From an uncultured Lachnospiraceae bacterium (GTDB lineage: Bacteria; Bacillota; Clostridia; Lachnospirales; Lachnospiraceae): DNA of 9,263 nt. The position numbers were made by a program, and so were the translations under genes. Below the pieces are notes generated by a model. It was not told the DNA's origin and searched no databases. It worked only from the letters and a program-made list of their open reading frames with translations. Below, piece by piece: positions 1 through 6,224 of the stretch; position 1 is the stretch's first letter, and each line of letters begins with the position of its first letter. The stretch is from the NCBI GenBank assembly GCA_910583815.1, contig CAJTZB010000096.1:1-9263 (forward strand), in the 5' to 3' direction.

Positions 1-388
1 AGAGCTGAATTATAATAAAACACCGCTTCCGGATGCTTTTCTGCTTTTGGCAAAGCGTCATAGCGGACCACTGGCGCCGTTTCTTAAAGAGGTAGGGGAG
101 GAGCTTAGCAGCCAGAGTGGGAATATATTAAAAGAACTTTGGGCAGAGAGAGCAAAGAAGCTGTTGTCGGATTCTCCGTTGAGCAAAGGACAGAAGCAGG
201 AGTTCATGGAACTTGGGGAATGCTTTTCGGAAACAGACAGCAATGCAAGAGAAAATGCAGTGGCATTTTATATAAGCCGACTGGAGGCGGAACTTTGCAA
301 ACTCCAGCAGAGCGGCAAGGATAAGGCATATCTTTACCGGATGCTTGGAGTACTTGGCGGCGCATTTTTGCTTGTGCTTATTTTATAA
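1..388 (+). CDS. spoIIIAB: Stage III sporulation protein AB (SpoIIIAB), 3' part only
   Basis: Partial gene: the reading frame is already open at base 2 and runs to TAA at 386-388, giving the last 128 residues. The B. subtilis protein is about 170 residues, so roughly 40 N-terminal residues, including the first membrane segment, lie upstream. A TTG at 47 is internal, not a start. What is seen is a mostly helical, charged middle (GPLAPFLKEVGEEL near the left edge, then several amphipathic helices) and a hydrophobic C-terminal segment, LGVLGGAFLLVLIL, which is the family's usual terminal membrane helix. SpoIIIAB is a membrane component of the mother-cell SpoIIIA complex and is needed for forespore development after engulfment. 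Identification rests on this C-terminus plus position directly before spoIIIAC. The stop overlaps an ATG at 388 in another frame, which I do not take as the spoIIIAC start. Confidence 0.9.
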   Translation, partial: ELNYNKTPLPDAFLLLAKRHSGPLAPFLKEVGEELSSQSGNILKELWAERAKKLLSDSPLSKGQKQEFMELGECFSETDSNARENAVAFYISRLEAELCKLQQSGKDKAYLYRMLGVLGGAFLLVLIL

Positions 389-436
389 TGGCAGAACGTC
401 TGGCGCAGAAGGCGGGCAGAGGACAAAACTTGGAAT

Positions 437-441
437 GGAGG
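437..441 (+). promoter_or_regulatory. Ribosome binding site deciding the spoIIIAC start
   Basis: GGAGG at 437-441 lies six bases before ATG 448. It decides between this start and the in-frame ATG at 388, which would overlap the spoIIIAB stop and add 20 charged residues not typical of SpoIIIAC. Confidence 0.75.
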
Positions 442-447
442 CGGCTT

Positions 448-642
448 ATGACAATACAAATGATTTTTAAAATTGCCGCGGTCGGAATTTTAGTGTCGGT
501 ACTGAATCAGGTACTAAAGCATTCGGGGAGAGAAGATCAGGCATATCTGACAAGCCTCGCAGGGCTGCTGCTCGTTCTGTTCTGGATTATTCCATACGTG
601 GCAGAACTGTTTGAAACAATACAAAAGCTGTTCCAGCTTTAG
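448..642 (+). CDS. spoIIIAC: Stage III sporulation protein AC (SpoIIIAC)
   Basis: A 64-residue integral membrane protein, close to the roughly 65-68 residues usual for SpoIIIAC. Two hydrophobic segments are visible: IFKIAAVGILVSVLNQVL near the N-terminus and SLAGLLLVLFWIIPYVAELF near the C-terminus, separated by a short polar loop (KHSGREDQ). SpoIIIAC and SpoIIIAD are small membrane subunits of the SpoIIIA assembly in the outer forespore (mother-cell) membrane. The start at 448 is chosen because of GGAGG at 437-441 and because the product then begins with the family-like MTIQMIFKIAAVGI. The open frame extends upstream to ATG 388, so an 84-residue form is possible but less likely. It sits 59 bases after spoIIIAB and 8-14 bases before spoIIIAD, consistent with one operon. 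Confidence 0.92.
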   Translation: MTIQMIFKIAAVGILVSVLNQVLKHSGREDQAYLTSLAGLLLVLFWIIPYVAELFETIQKLFQL

Positions 643-656
643 GAAGGAGCATGGTG

Positions 657-1034
657 ATGATAAAGACAGCGTTGCTTGGTATTTTGACAATTGTGATTGC
701 AATGGCGATGAAGCAGGGCAGGGCAGAATTTGGAACTTTCGTGTCATTGGCCGGAAGCATACTGATTGCATGGGTTGCCGTGTCACTCCTGGATGGCATG
801 ATGGGAAGCTTTGAGAGGATTTCCAAGCTTCTTCCGATGGAAAAAGAGTACATAGTGCTGATGCTAAAAATGATTGGCGTGACCTATCTTTCGGAATTTG
901 CTTCTTCCCTTTGCAGGGATGCAGGGTACTCCGCAGTAGCGGGGCAGATTGAGCTGGTTGGGAAGCTGACGATTCTCTCCATAGGAATGCCGATTATGTT
1001 TGCCTTGTTTGAGACGATTGCGTCCATGATTTAG
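657..1034 (+). CDS. spoIIIAD: Stage III sporulation protein AD (SpoIIIAD)
   Basis: A 125-residue (127 from ATG 651) multi-pass membrane protein of the SpoIIIA complex. Hydrophobic stretches run from the N-terminus (LLGILTIVIAMAM), through FVSLAGSILIAWVAVSLL, to a C-terminal LTILSIGMPIMFALFETIAS. A central conserved-looking part, VLMLKMIGVTYLSEFASSL followed by CRDAGYSAVAGQIELVGK, closely parallels B. subtilis SpoIIIAD (KIIGIAYIAEFGAQLTKDAG...ELAGK). Start choice is close: AAGGAG at 644-649 is only one base from ATG 651 but seven bases from ATG 657, so I prefer 657. A GTG lies between at 654. The TAG at 1032-1034 shares its G with the GTG start of spoIIIAE, suggesting translational coupling. 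Confidence 0.92.
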   Translation: MIKTALLGILTIVIAMAMKQGRAEFGTFVSLAGSILIAWVAVSLLDGMMGSFERISKLLPMEKEYIVLMLKMIGVTYLSEFASSLCRDAGYSAVAGQIELVGKLTILSIGMPIMFALFETIASMI

Positions 1035-2077
1035 TGCCTATGGAAGAGCTTTCTTTGGATTATACAGACATACAGAAGACAGTGGAGGAACTGCTTCCGG
1101 ACAACCTTCCGGTGACATTTGAAGAATTGGTGACACAACTGACGATTGGGAATACCGAAGGGCTTTCCGGAATTCTGAAAGGGGTTGGGGAATGGCTGCT
1201 TTCCAGTGTGACATTTCCGATAGAAAATGGGATACACCTGCTGGCGATTCTTTTGCTTGCGGCGCTTTTGACCAATGTGTCCAAAGCATTTGCAAAAAAC
1301 AATGTGTCGCATATCGGGTATCTGTGTGTCTATCTGATACTTACTGTATATGCGGCAGTAGGGTTTCAGGCATCCCTTGCGATTGTCAGAGAGGGCATCA
1401 ATGGTCTTTGCAATTTTATTAAAATACTGATTCCGACCTACTGCGTAAGCGTTGCTTTTGTGACAGGAAGCCTGACGGCGGCAGGATATTACAGAGGGAC
1501 GGTCTTTTTTATCGGTGTGCTTGAATTTGCTGTAAAGTATCTGTTCCTGCCGATGTCGCAGGCATATCTTTTGGTTGCGTTTGCTTCCTGTATGCAGAAA
1601 AAACCAATATTTGAAAGGGTTCTGGAACTGATCCAAACGGCATTTTCGTGGCTGCAGAAAACAATGCTTGGTATTGTCGTAGCTACCGGGGCGGTGCAGG
1701 GACTTCTGCTGCCTGCGATTGACAAGGTAAAGAGGAATGCCATTATAAAGACTGCCGGGACAATACCCGGCATTGGCGGGCTGTTAGAAGGGGCATGGGA
1801 AACGGTACTTGCAGCAGGCAGCGTATTAAAAAATGCAGTTGGGATTGCGGCGGTTATATTGATTTTTCTTTTATGCAGCATTCCGCTTTTAAAAGTAGGG
1901 CTGCAGTGCCTGATGTACCGCGTGCTTGCAGCGGTTGCAGAACCAGTGACAGAAGAGATGTTAGAGAAGTTTCTTGTACATGTCGGAATAGCAAACAAGC
2001 TGCTGCTTCAGGTGTTGTTTTTGGCACTTTTGCTGTTTTTGCTGCTGTTGGTTGTGATGACAAGAATCGGAGGATAA
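1034..2077 (+). CDS. spoIIIAE: Stage III sporulation protein AE (SpoIIIAE), without an obvious signal peptide
   Basis: A 347-residue polytopic membrane protein of the SpoIIIA channel. About seven hydrophobic segments are visible, near residues 66-84, 94-117, 127-148, 156-184, 208-228, 267-290 and 322-342. Family-like patches include IPGIGGLLEGAWETVLAAGS (about 244-263) and LKNAVGIAAVILIFLLCSIP (about 265-284), matching the C-terminal half of B. subtilis SpoIIIAE. The start is uncertain: GTG 1034 overlaps the spoIIIAD stop (TAGTG) and ATG 1040 is two codons in; neither has a good Shine-Dalgarno, so coupling to spoIIIAD is likely. An in-frame TGA at 1010-1012 rules out any long extension. The B. 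subtilis protein is about 400 residues and starts with a signal-like hydrophobic segment; here the first 60 residues are polar and acidic (MEELSLDYTD...), so that segment is missing. Confidence 0.93.
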   Translation: MPMEELSLDYTDIQKTVEELLPDNLPVTFEELVTQLTIGNTEGLSGILKGVGEWLLSSVTFPIENGIHLLAILLLAALLTNVSKAFAKNNVSHIGYLCVYLILTVYAAVGFQASLAIVREGINGLCNFIKILIPTYCVSVAFVTGSLTAAGYYRGTVFFIGVLEFAVKYLFLPMSQAYLLVAFASCMQKKPIFERVLELIQTAFSWLQKTMLGIVVATGAVQGLLLPAIDKVKRNAIIKTAGTIPGIGGLLEGAWETVLAAGSVLKNAVGIAAVILIFLLCSIPLLKVGLQCLMYRVLAAVAEPVTEEMLEKFLVHVGIANKLLLQVLFLALLLFLLLLVVMTRIGG

Positions 2078-2677
2078 ATGACATATATAAAGGAAATTGC
2101 ATTTTTTATGGTCTTTTCCGGCATTCTTTTAGAACTGACGGCAGATACCAAATACCATAAATTCAGCGAATGGGTGATTGGGCTTCTGCTGATTTTAAAG
2201 CTGGTAAAGCCGTGGATGGAAGACAGGCCAATCTGGGAGCAGTTTTTGTACCGTTTTTCATCTTTTGAATATGTGCTCGGAGTGGACGAGGTTACGGAAC
2301 AGCTTTTTTCGGCGGAGGAGGCAGTGGAACGTTCGGTACGTTCCGCATATGAGGAGACTCTGAACGCCCAGATAGAACATCTGCTTCATGGCAGCAGGCT
2401 GACGCTTGTCGCAGCATCTTATGAATTTGAGGAGCGGACAGGGGAGCTGAAGCAGATGGCGATTACGGCAGCATACCAGACAAGTAAGGAAGAAACGGAA
2501 GAAGGGCAGATACAGATTCGCCCTGTAGAAAAAGTCGTAATTGGAGAACGCGAGGAACAGCAGCTAGAGGTCATTACGCCAATGGAGCTTTATGTAAAAA
2601 ATCTGCTTGCAGACTTCTATCAGATGCCTGCGGACAATATAAATGTAAACATAAGGGAGAACTTAGATGGAAGGTAG
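2078..2677 (+). CDS. spoIIIAF: Stage III sporulation protein AF (SpoIIIAF)
   Basis: A 199-residue protein with two N-terminal membrane segments (about residues 6-20, IAFFMVFSGILLEL, and 31-46, EWVIGLLLILKLVKPW), then a soluble domain. This is the SpoIIIAF layout: in the family the soluble part has a ring-building-motif-like alpha/beta fold related to type III secretion proteins. The stretch LTADTKYHKFSEWVIGLLLI around the second segment is characteristic (B. subtilis-type proteins have a similar P..KY...V.G...I motif). A late segment, MELYVKNLLADFYQMPADNI (about 168-187), resembles the usual C-terminal helix leading to a final beta strand. ATG 2078 directly follows the spoIIIAE TAA, with GGAGG at 2069-2073. 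The 3' end overlaps spoIIIAG by 11 bases, so translation is probably coupled. Confidence 0.92.
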   Translation: MTYIKEIAFFMVFSGILLELTADTKYHKFSEWVIGLLLILKLVKPWMEDRPIWEQFLYRFSSFEYVLGVDEVTEQLFSAEEAVERSVRSAYEETLNAQIEHLLHGSRLTLVAASYEFEERTGELKQMAITAAYQTSKEETEEGQIQIRPVEKVVIGEREEQQLEVITPMELYVKNLLADFYQMPADNINVNIRENLDGR

Positions 2678-3266
2678 GGAGCTGGTAAAACGAGGAATTG
2701 AACGCATTCGAGGTTTTGGGCTGAAGGAGTGGGGAACGGTCCTTATTGTCGGCATCTGTTTTTTGATTATTGCACTGCCGTCAGGGTCATCTCCGAAAAA
2801 TGAAGAAGGAGGAACACCAAAGGGCAACGTTCCGACAGCGGTTCCAAAGAATACAACAGAAAAAAACGGAGATTATGTATCGGAATTGGAGCAAAGGCTG
2901 GAGGAACTGCTTGTACAGGTAGAAGGAATCGGCAAGGTGCAGGTGATGATTACCGTAAGCTCTACAACAGAACGGATTGTTCTAAGAGATGGACAGGAGG
3001 CGTGGGAGAGCAGCACAGAGCAGGATTCCGCAGGAGGAAGCAGAAGAAAGGAAAATAAGACTTCAGAAAATGCTGCTGTATTGGTAGACGGAGAGGGAGG
3101 AGATACGCCATATATCACGAAGGAACTTTATCCGGAGGTAGAAGGCGTAGTAGTGATTGCGCAGGGGAGTGGAACAGGAACCGTGGATTTGGATATTCTT
3201 GCTGCGGTACAGGTACTATTTGGCGTACCGGCGCATAAAATAAAAATAATGAAAATGAAGAAATAA
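2667..3266 (+). CDS. spoIIIAG: Stage III sporulation protein AG (SpoIIIAG), ring-forming channel subunit
   Basis: A 199-residue single-pass protein: short basic N-terminus, membrane segment about residues 22-38 (WGTVLIVGICFLIIALP), a low-complexity linker rich in G, P, T and N (39-68), then the ring-building domain. The domain shows the family's landmarks: LEELLVQVEGIGKVQVMITV (about 78-97) and, near the end, YPEVEGVVVIAQG (155-167) followed by a helix and HKIKIMKM. Between them is the variable insertion (about 100-150) with EQDSAGGSRR; in B. subtilis SpoIIIAG the equivalent region contributes to the large beta-barrel of the ring. SpoIIIAG oligomerises in the intermembrane space and is thought to line the mother cell-forespore channel. 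A purine-rich GGGAG at 2654-2658 precedes ATG 2667. Slightly shorter than B. subtilis SpoIIIAG (about 229). Confidence 0.94.
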   Translation: MEGRELVKRGIERIRGFGLKEWGTVLIVGICFLIIALPSGSSPKNEEGGTPKGNVPTAVPKNTTEKNGDYVSELEQRLEELLVQVEGIGKVQVMITVSSTTERIVLRDGQEAWESSTEQDSAGGSRRKENKTSENAAVLVDGEGGDTPYITKELYPEVEGVVVIAQGSGTGTVDLDILAAVQVLFGVPAHKIKIMKMKK

Positions 3267-3267
3267 T

Positions 3268-3280
3268 TGCCTTTCAGGCA
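3268..3280 (+). other. Small hairpin before the spoIIIAH ribosome binding site
   Basis: TGCCT (3268-3272), loop TTC, AGGCA (3276-3280): a five-bp perfect stem in the 28-base spoIIIAG-spoIIIAH linker, directly after the spoIIIAG stop and six bases before GGAGG (3286-3290). It has no T tract, so it is not a terminator; it could limit ribosome read-through or RNA decay. It may also be chance. Confidence 0.3.
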
Positions 3281-3294
3281 GAAACGGAGGAAGT

Positions 3295-3975
3295 ATGAAA
3301 CGTATTTTCAGGAAAAATCAGGTAATTATTACTGCTATGGCACTGATGATATGCGCAGCAGGATACCTGCAGTTCTCGCATAAGGCGGAGGAAGTTCCGG
3401 ACAGCAAACAGACAGGCGGAGACCAAATGTACTTTGACGTGGACGGAATAGATGACTATTCAGATATTTCAGATGAAGACATCCATTTGCTGGAGCAGGA
3501 GAATGCGCAGGCAGCTGCAAACCAACAAAAAGCGGATGGAACCACAAATGACGGTTCAGAAACAACGGACAACAACCAGAATATCGGAGAGGCAGTTATG
3601 GTAAGCACAACCATCAGCGGAAATTTTGCAAACAATGCAAAGCTGGTCAGAGAGCAGAGGCGCGCGCAGAGCAAGGAGACTCTGATGGCAATTATCAACA
3701 ATGAACTGCTTTCAGATGAACAAAAAAGAGGGGCAGTAGAAAGCCTTGTTGCACTGACTACAATTGCTGAAAAAGAAAATGCAGCAGAACTTTTATTGGA
3801 GGCAAAGGGCTTTGCAGACCCTGTCGTCAATATTGTGGAAAATGAAGTGGACGTTGTTATCAATGCATCAAGCGTAACAGACCAGCAGGTAGCACAGATT
3901 GAGGACATAGTAACAAGAAAGACCGGGTTTGAGCCGGAGAACATAAAGATTACAGCAGCGATTCAGGAAGATTAA
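3295..3975 (+). CDS. spoIIIAH: Stage III sporulation protein AH (SpoIIIAH), SpoIIQ partner
   Basis: A 226-residue single-pass membrane protein. A basic N-terminus (MKRIFRKNQ) leads into a membrane segment at about 9-26, then a long acidic, Q/N-rich linker (about 30-110), then the YscJ/FliF-like domain at about 115-222 with KETLMAIINNELLSDEQKRG, a helical ALTTIAEKENAAELLLEAKG and the terminal strands VDVVINASSVT and IKITAAI. In the family this domain faces the intermembrane space and binds forespore SpoIIQ, joining the two membranes and anchoring the SpoIIIA channel. Length is close to the B. subtilis 218 residues. ATG 3295 is preceded by GGAGG at 3286-3290. It is the last gene of the spoIIIA operon. 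No hairpin-plus-T-tract terminator is visible between its stop and the next promoter, so read-through into the following cluster is possible. Confidence 0.94.
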   Translation: MKRIFRKNQVIITAMALMICAAGYLQFSHKAEEVPDSKQTGGDQMYFDVDGIDDYSDISDEDIHLLEQENAQAAANQQKADGTTNDGSETTDNNQNIGEAVMVSTTISGNFANNAKLVREQRRAQSKETLMAIINNELLSDEQKRGAVESLVALTTIAEKENAAELLLEAKGFADPVVNIVENEVDVVINASSVTDQQVAQIEDIVTRKTGFEPENIKITAAIQED

Positions 3976-4017
3976 TGATACATAGACGAAAAAACAGAAT
4001 GAAAAAACAAGAAAGCC

Positions 4018-4046
4018 TTTGCAAAATGTGGATAGTTTGATATAAT
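4018..4046 (+). promoter_or_regulatory. Vegetative (sigma-A type) promoter with extended -10 for the Asp23-nusB cluster
   Basis: TTTGCA (4018-4023), a 17-base spacer, then TATAAT (4041-4046), with TG at 4038-4039 giving a TGNTATAAT extended -10. This fits sigma-A consensus except one -35 base, with ideal spacing. Transcription would start near 4052-4054, leaving a leader of about 45 bases before ATG 4098. The leader contains ACCAT-G-ATGGT (4072-4082), a small odd palindrome just before AGGAGG (4084-4089) that might be an operator or a short hairpin. The promoter would let the housekeeping genes be expressed independently of the upstream sporulation operon. Confidence 0.8.
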
Positions 4047-4097
4047 AACAGAAAAGATAAGAGTATGATATACCATGATGGTTAGGAGGATATACTT

Positions 4098-4493
4098 ATG
4101 GAAAAGGAAATGGAGAATGCAGTAAGCTGTCTGGAAGAGACGCCAGAATTCATATCAGAAGTAAAAATAGCAGGAGATGTCATCGCAACCATTGCAGGCC
4201 TTGCCGCAACAGAAATTGAGGGCATTGCATCCATGCAGGGCAACCTGACCAATGAAATTGTAGGAAAGCTCGGCATGAAAAATCTGACAAAAGGTGTTAC
4301 TATCCAGTTTGAAGAGGATGGGAACACAGTCAGTGTAGCACTTGCTGTTATTATGAAGTATGGCTATAGTATCCCGAAGGCCTGCAAAGCAGTTCAGGAG
4401 CGTGTGAAAACTGCAATTGAAACAATGGCAGGCTTAAAAGTCTCGGAAGTTAACATCGACATTGTCGGGGTTGATACGGAACATACGAAATAA
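4098..4493 (+). CDS. Asp23/Gls24 family protein, YqhY-like
   Basis: A 131-residue protein covering essentially one Asp23/Gls24 (alkaline shock protein 23) domain from about residue 20 to 127. Landmarks are EVKIAGDVIATIAGLAATEI followed by EGIASM (about 21-46) and, in the second half, MKYGYSIPKACKAVQERVKT followed by AIETMAGLKVSEVNIDIVGV. There is no signal peptide or membrane segment, so it is cytosolic or membrane-associated through partners. In B. subtilis the gene at this position, yqhY, follows accBC, and its loss leads to suppressor mutations in acetyl-CoA carboxylase genes, so a role in tuning fatty acid synthesis has been proposed. Here accBC are not adjacent. AGGAGG at 4084-4089 sets the ATG 4098 start, and a strong promoter sits just upstream. 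Family assignment is secure; the yqhY equivalence is inferred from position before nusB. Confidence 0.9.
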   Translation: MEKEMENAVSCLEETPEFISEVKIAGDVIATIAGLAATEIEGIASMQGNLTNEIVGKLGMKNLTKGVTIQFEEDGNTVSVALAVIMKYGYSIPKACKAVQERVKTAIETMAGLKVSEVNIDIVGVDTEHTK

Positions 4494-4494
4494 G

Positions 4495-4528
4495 GCCTGA
4501 TGCAATAAGGCATATTCTTATTGCAGGC
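4495..4528 (+). other. Stem-loop in the asp23-nusB linker
   Basis: GCAATAAG (4502-4509) pairs perfectly with CTTATTGC (4517-4524) across a seven-base loop. Outside a three-base bulge (4499-4501), GCCT (4495-4498) pairs with AGGC (4525-4528), giving 12 bp in total. It starts one base after the Asp23-family stop codon. No T tract follows, so it is probably not an intrinsic terminator; an RNA-processing or stability element fits better. NusB translation begins 27 bases downstream. Confidence 0.6.
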
Positions 4529-4554
4529 ATAAAGTGCTAGATGGGAGAAGCGGG

Positions 4555-4971
4555 ATGACAAGGCGCGAAGAGAGAGAACACTTATTTAAACTGCTGTTTT
4601 GTAAGGACTTCCACGATGCGGAAGAACTTCCGGAGCAGATTGGGCTTTATATGGAACAGCAGGAAACCGCAGACGAGAAAACTTTTGCTCCGGTAAAGGA
4701 AAAGCTTGAGGCGGTTGTAAATGCAGAAGGATCGATTGACATGGTGCTTGCAAACGCGGCAAGCGGCTGGAAGCTGAACCGTATGGGAAAAGCAGAATTG
4801 GCTATCCTCCGGATTGCAGTATATGAGATGCTGTACGATGAGGAAGTGCCAGAAAAAGTGGCCATCAATGAGGCAGTCGAACTTGCAAAGAAGTATGGAA
4901 GTGATATGTCTTCCGGGTTTGTCAACGGTGTGCTTGCAAAAGTCGTAAAGAAATCAAGTATTTCGCAGTAA
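4555..4971 (+). CDS. nusB: Transcription antitermination factor NusB
   Basis: A 138-residue all-helical cytosolic protein. NusB binds boxA RNA together with NusE (ribosomal protein S10) and promotes antitermination, mainly in rRNA operons. The N-terminus, MTRREEREHLFKLLFCKDFH, is the typical NusB opening, with the Arg-rich first helix contributing to boxA RNA binding. The C-terminal half has the conserved LNRMGKAELAILRIAVYEML (about 74-93), VPEKVAINEAVELAKKYGSD (98-117) and a final SSGFVNGVLAKV (119-130). The start is ATG 4555, with GGGAG at 4543-4547 seven bases upstream. An in-frame GTG at 4534 would add seven residues unlike the family and has no ribosome binding site. The stop codon lies inside a hairpin (4966-4984). 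Confidence 0.95.
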   Translation: MTRREEREHLFKLLFCKDFHDAEELPEQIGLYMEQQETADEKTFAPVKEKLEAVVNAEGSIDMVLANAASGWKLNRMGKAELAILRIAVYEMLYDEEVPEKVAINEAVELAKKYGSDMSSGFVNGVLAKVVKKSSISQ

Positions 4972-4989
4972 ATCTGATTTACTGTTTTT
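4966..4989 (+). terminator. Weak terminator-like hairpin over the nusB stop codon
   Basis: CAGTAAAT (4966-4973) and ATTTACTG (4977-4984) form an eight-bp perfect inverted repeat with a three-base loop (CTG), followed directly by five Ts (4985-4989). The layout is that of an intrinsic terminator, but the stem is mostly A-T, so termination is probably partial at best. The nusB TAA (4969-4971) is in the left arm, so a terminating ribosome would block folding and could couple read-through to nusB translation. xseA starts 20 bases after the T run. Confidence 0.4.
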
Positions 4990-5009
4990 GGGAGTAAAGA
5001 GGGAACTAC

Positions 5010-6206
5010 ATGGCAGAGGTTTTTTCTGTTTCACAAATCAACACATATATCAGCAGGCTGTTTTCCGGAAACCCCCTGCTTAACAGAATTGCTGTTAAGG
5101 GGGAGGTTTCCAATTGTAAATACCACACTTCAGGGCATCTTTATTTCACACTAAAGGATAAAGCTGCCCAGATTGCATGCGTTATGTTTGCCGGTCGTCG
5201 TGCCGGCATTTCTTTTCGTATGGAGGATGGACAGAGCGTCATTGTGTTTGGAAGCATCGGAGTATATGAGCAGGGTGGAAAGTACCAGCTGTATGCAGAA
5301 GAAATCAGGCAGGACGGTATTGGAAGGCTCTATGAAGAGTTTGAATTTTTAAAGCAGAAGCTTGTGGCAGAAGGTTTATTTGCGAAGGAGCATAAAAAGC
5401 CGATAAGCCGATATGCGCGTACCGTAGGCATTGTGACAGCACAGACAGGAGCCGCAATTCAGGACATCATGCAGATTGCCAGGCGAAGAAACCCATATGT
5501 TCAGCTACTCCTATATCCTGCCAAGGTACAGGGTGAAGGTGCGGCGGATACCGTAGTCAGAGGAATACGGATGTTAGACGGAAAAGCAGATGTTATTATT
5601 GTTGGCCGTGGCGGAGGTTCCATAGAAGACTTGTGGGCATTCAATGAAGAAAAGGTGGCACGCGCCATTTATGAATGCAGTACGCCGGTTATTTCTGCCG
5701 TTGGGCATGAAACCGATACGACAATCGCGGATTTTGTTGCAGATATGAGAGCGCCGACTCCGTCTGCGGCAGCGGAACTTGCAGTCTATGATTTCCTTCG
5801 GTTAGAGCAGGTACTTGCCGGGCTGCACAGCGATTTAACGGAGGCACTCTGTCAGAACATAGAAGATGCACGCATTGAATTAAAGCAAAAGGAACTGCGC
5901 CTTAGGCAGTGCCATCCGCGGACACAGCTTCGTCAGAAACAGCAATGGCTTGCCGATGCCGGGATTCGCTTATCCGGATTGATGTCGGACAGGCTGAAAG
6001 ATTATCGACATATGCTCGCTCTGTTTGCACAACGCCTAAAAGGAATATCACCATTAGAAAGGCTTTCTGGCGGATATGCTTTTGTCACAAATGAGGCAGG
6101 TGAGGCAGTGACCGGAACCGACAAGGTGGAAATTGGAAACACAGTACAGGCTCAGCTTTGCGATGGAAGCATTACAGCAATCGTGACAAAGATAGAGAAA
6201 AACTGA
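5010..6206 (+). CDS. xseA: Exodeoxyribonuclease VII large subunit (XseA)
   Basis: The 398-residue catalytic subunit of exonuclease VII, which degrades single-stranded DNA from both ends to short oligonucleotides in complex with XseB. Residues 1 to about 100 form the N-terminal OB-fold (FSVSQINTYISRLFSGNPLL, then VKGEVSNCKYHTSGHLYFTL). The catalytic domain has GIVTAQTGAAIQDI (about 140-153), VGRGGGSIEDLWAFNEE (198-214), AVGHETDTTIADFVADMRAP (230-249) and TPSAAAELA (250-258), all hallmarks of the family. A long coiled-coil region (about 260-345) that binds XseB is followed by the C-terminal ISPLERLSGGYAFVT segment. Somewhat shorter than E. coli or B. subtilis XseA (about 450), as is common in Clostridia; nothing essential appears missing. 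ATG 5010 is preceded by AGAGGGA at 4998-5004. Confidence 0.97.
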   Translation: MAEVFSVSQINTYISRLFSGNPLLNRIAVKGEVSNCKYHTSGHLYFTLKDKAAQIACVMFAGRRAGISFRMEDGQSVIVFGSIGVYEQGGKYQLYAEEIRQDGIGRLYEEFEFLKQKLVAEGLFAKEHKKPISRYARTVGIVTAQTGAAIQDIMQIARRRNPYVQLLLYPAKVQGEGAADTVVRGIRMLDGKADVIIVGRGGGSIEDLWAFNEEKVARAIYECSTPVISAVGHETDTTIADFVADMRAPTPSAAAELAVYDFLRLEQVLAGLHSDLTEALCQNIEDARIELKQKELRLRQCHPRTQLRQKQQWLADAGIRLSGLMSDRLKDYRHMLALFAQRLKGISPLERLSGGYAFVTNEAGEAVTGTDKVEIGNTVQAQLCDGSITAIVTKIEKN

Positions 6207-6224
6207 ACCAAAATACGCAGTCGT

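Noticed and set aside
47..49. TTG at 47 as a gene start
   Set aside because: The frame is open to the left edge and encodes SpoIIIAB residues upstream of it, so the gene is simply cut by the window.
388..447. Longer spoIIIAC beginning at ATG 388 (84 residues)
   Set aside because: The extra 20 residues are charged and unlike the family, and no ribosome binding site precedes 388, while GGAGG is well placed for ATG 448.
1031..1636. 201-codon open frame on the minus strand inside spoIIIAE
   Set aside because: It is antisense to a well-supported membrane protein gene, is rich in C, H, K, R and Q in a random pattern, and has no recognisable domain; a shadow frame.
4534..4554. GTG 4534 as the nusB start
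   Set aside because: It adds seven non-family residues, has no ribosome binding site and lies just downstream of a hairpin; ATG 4555 gives the canonical NusB N-terminus.
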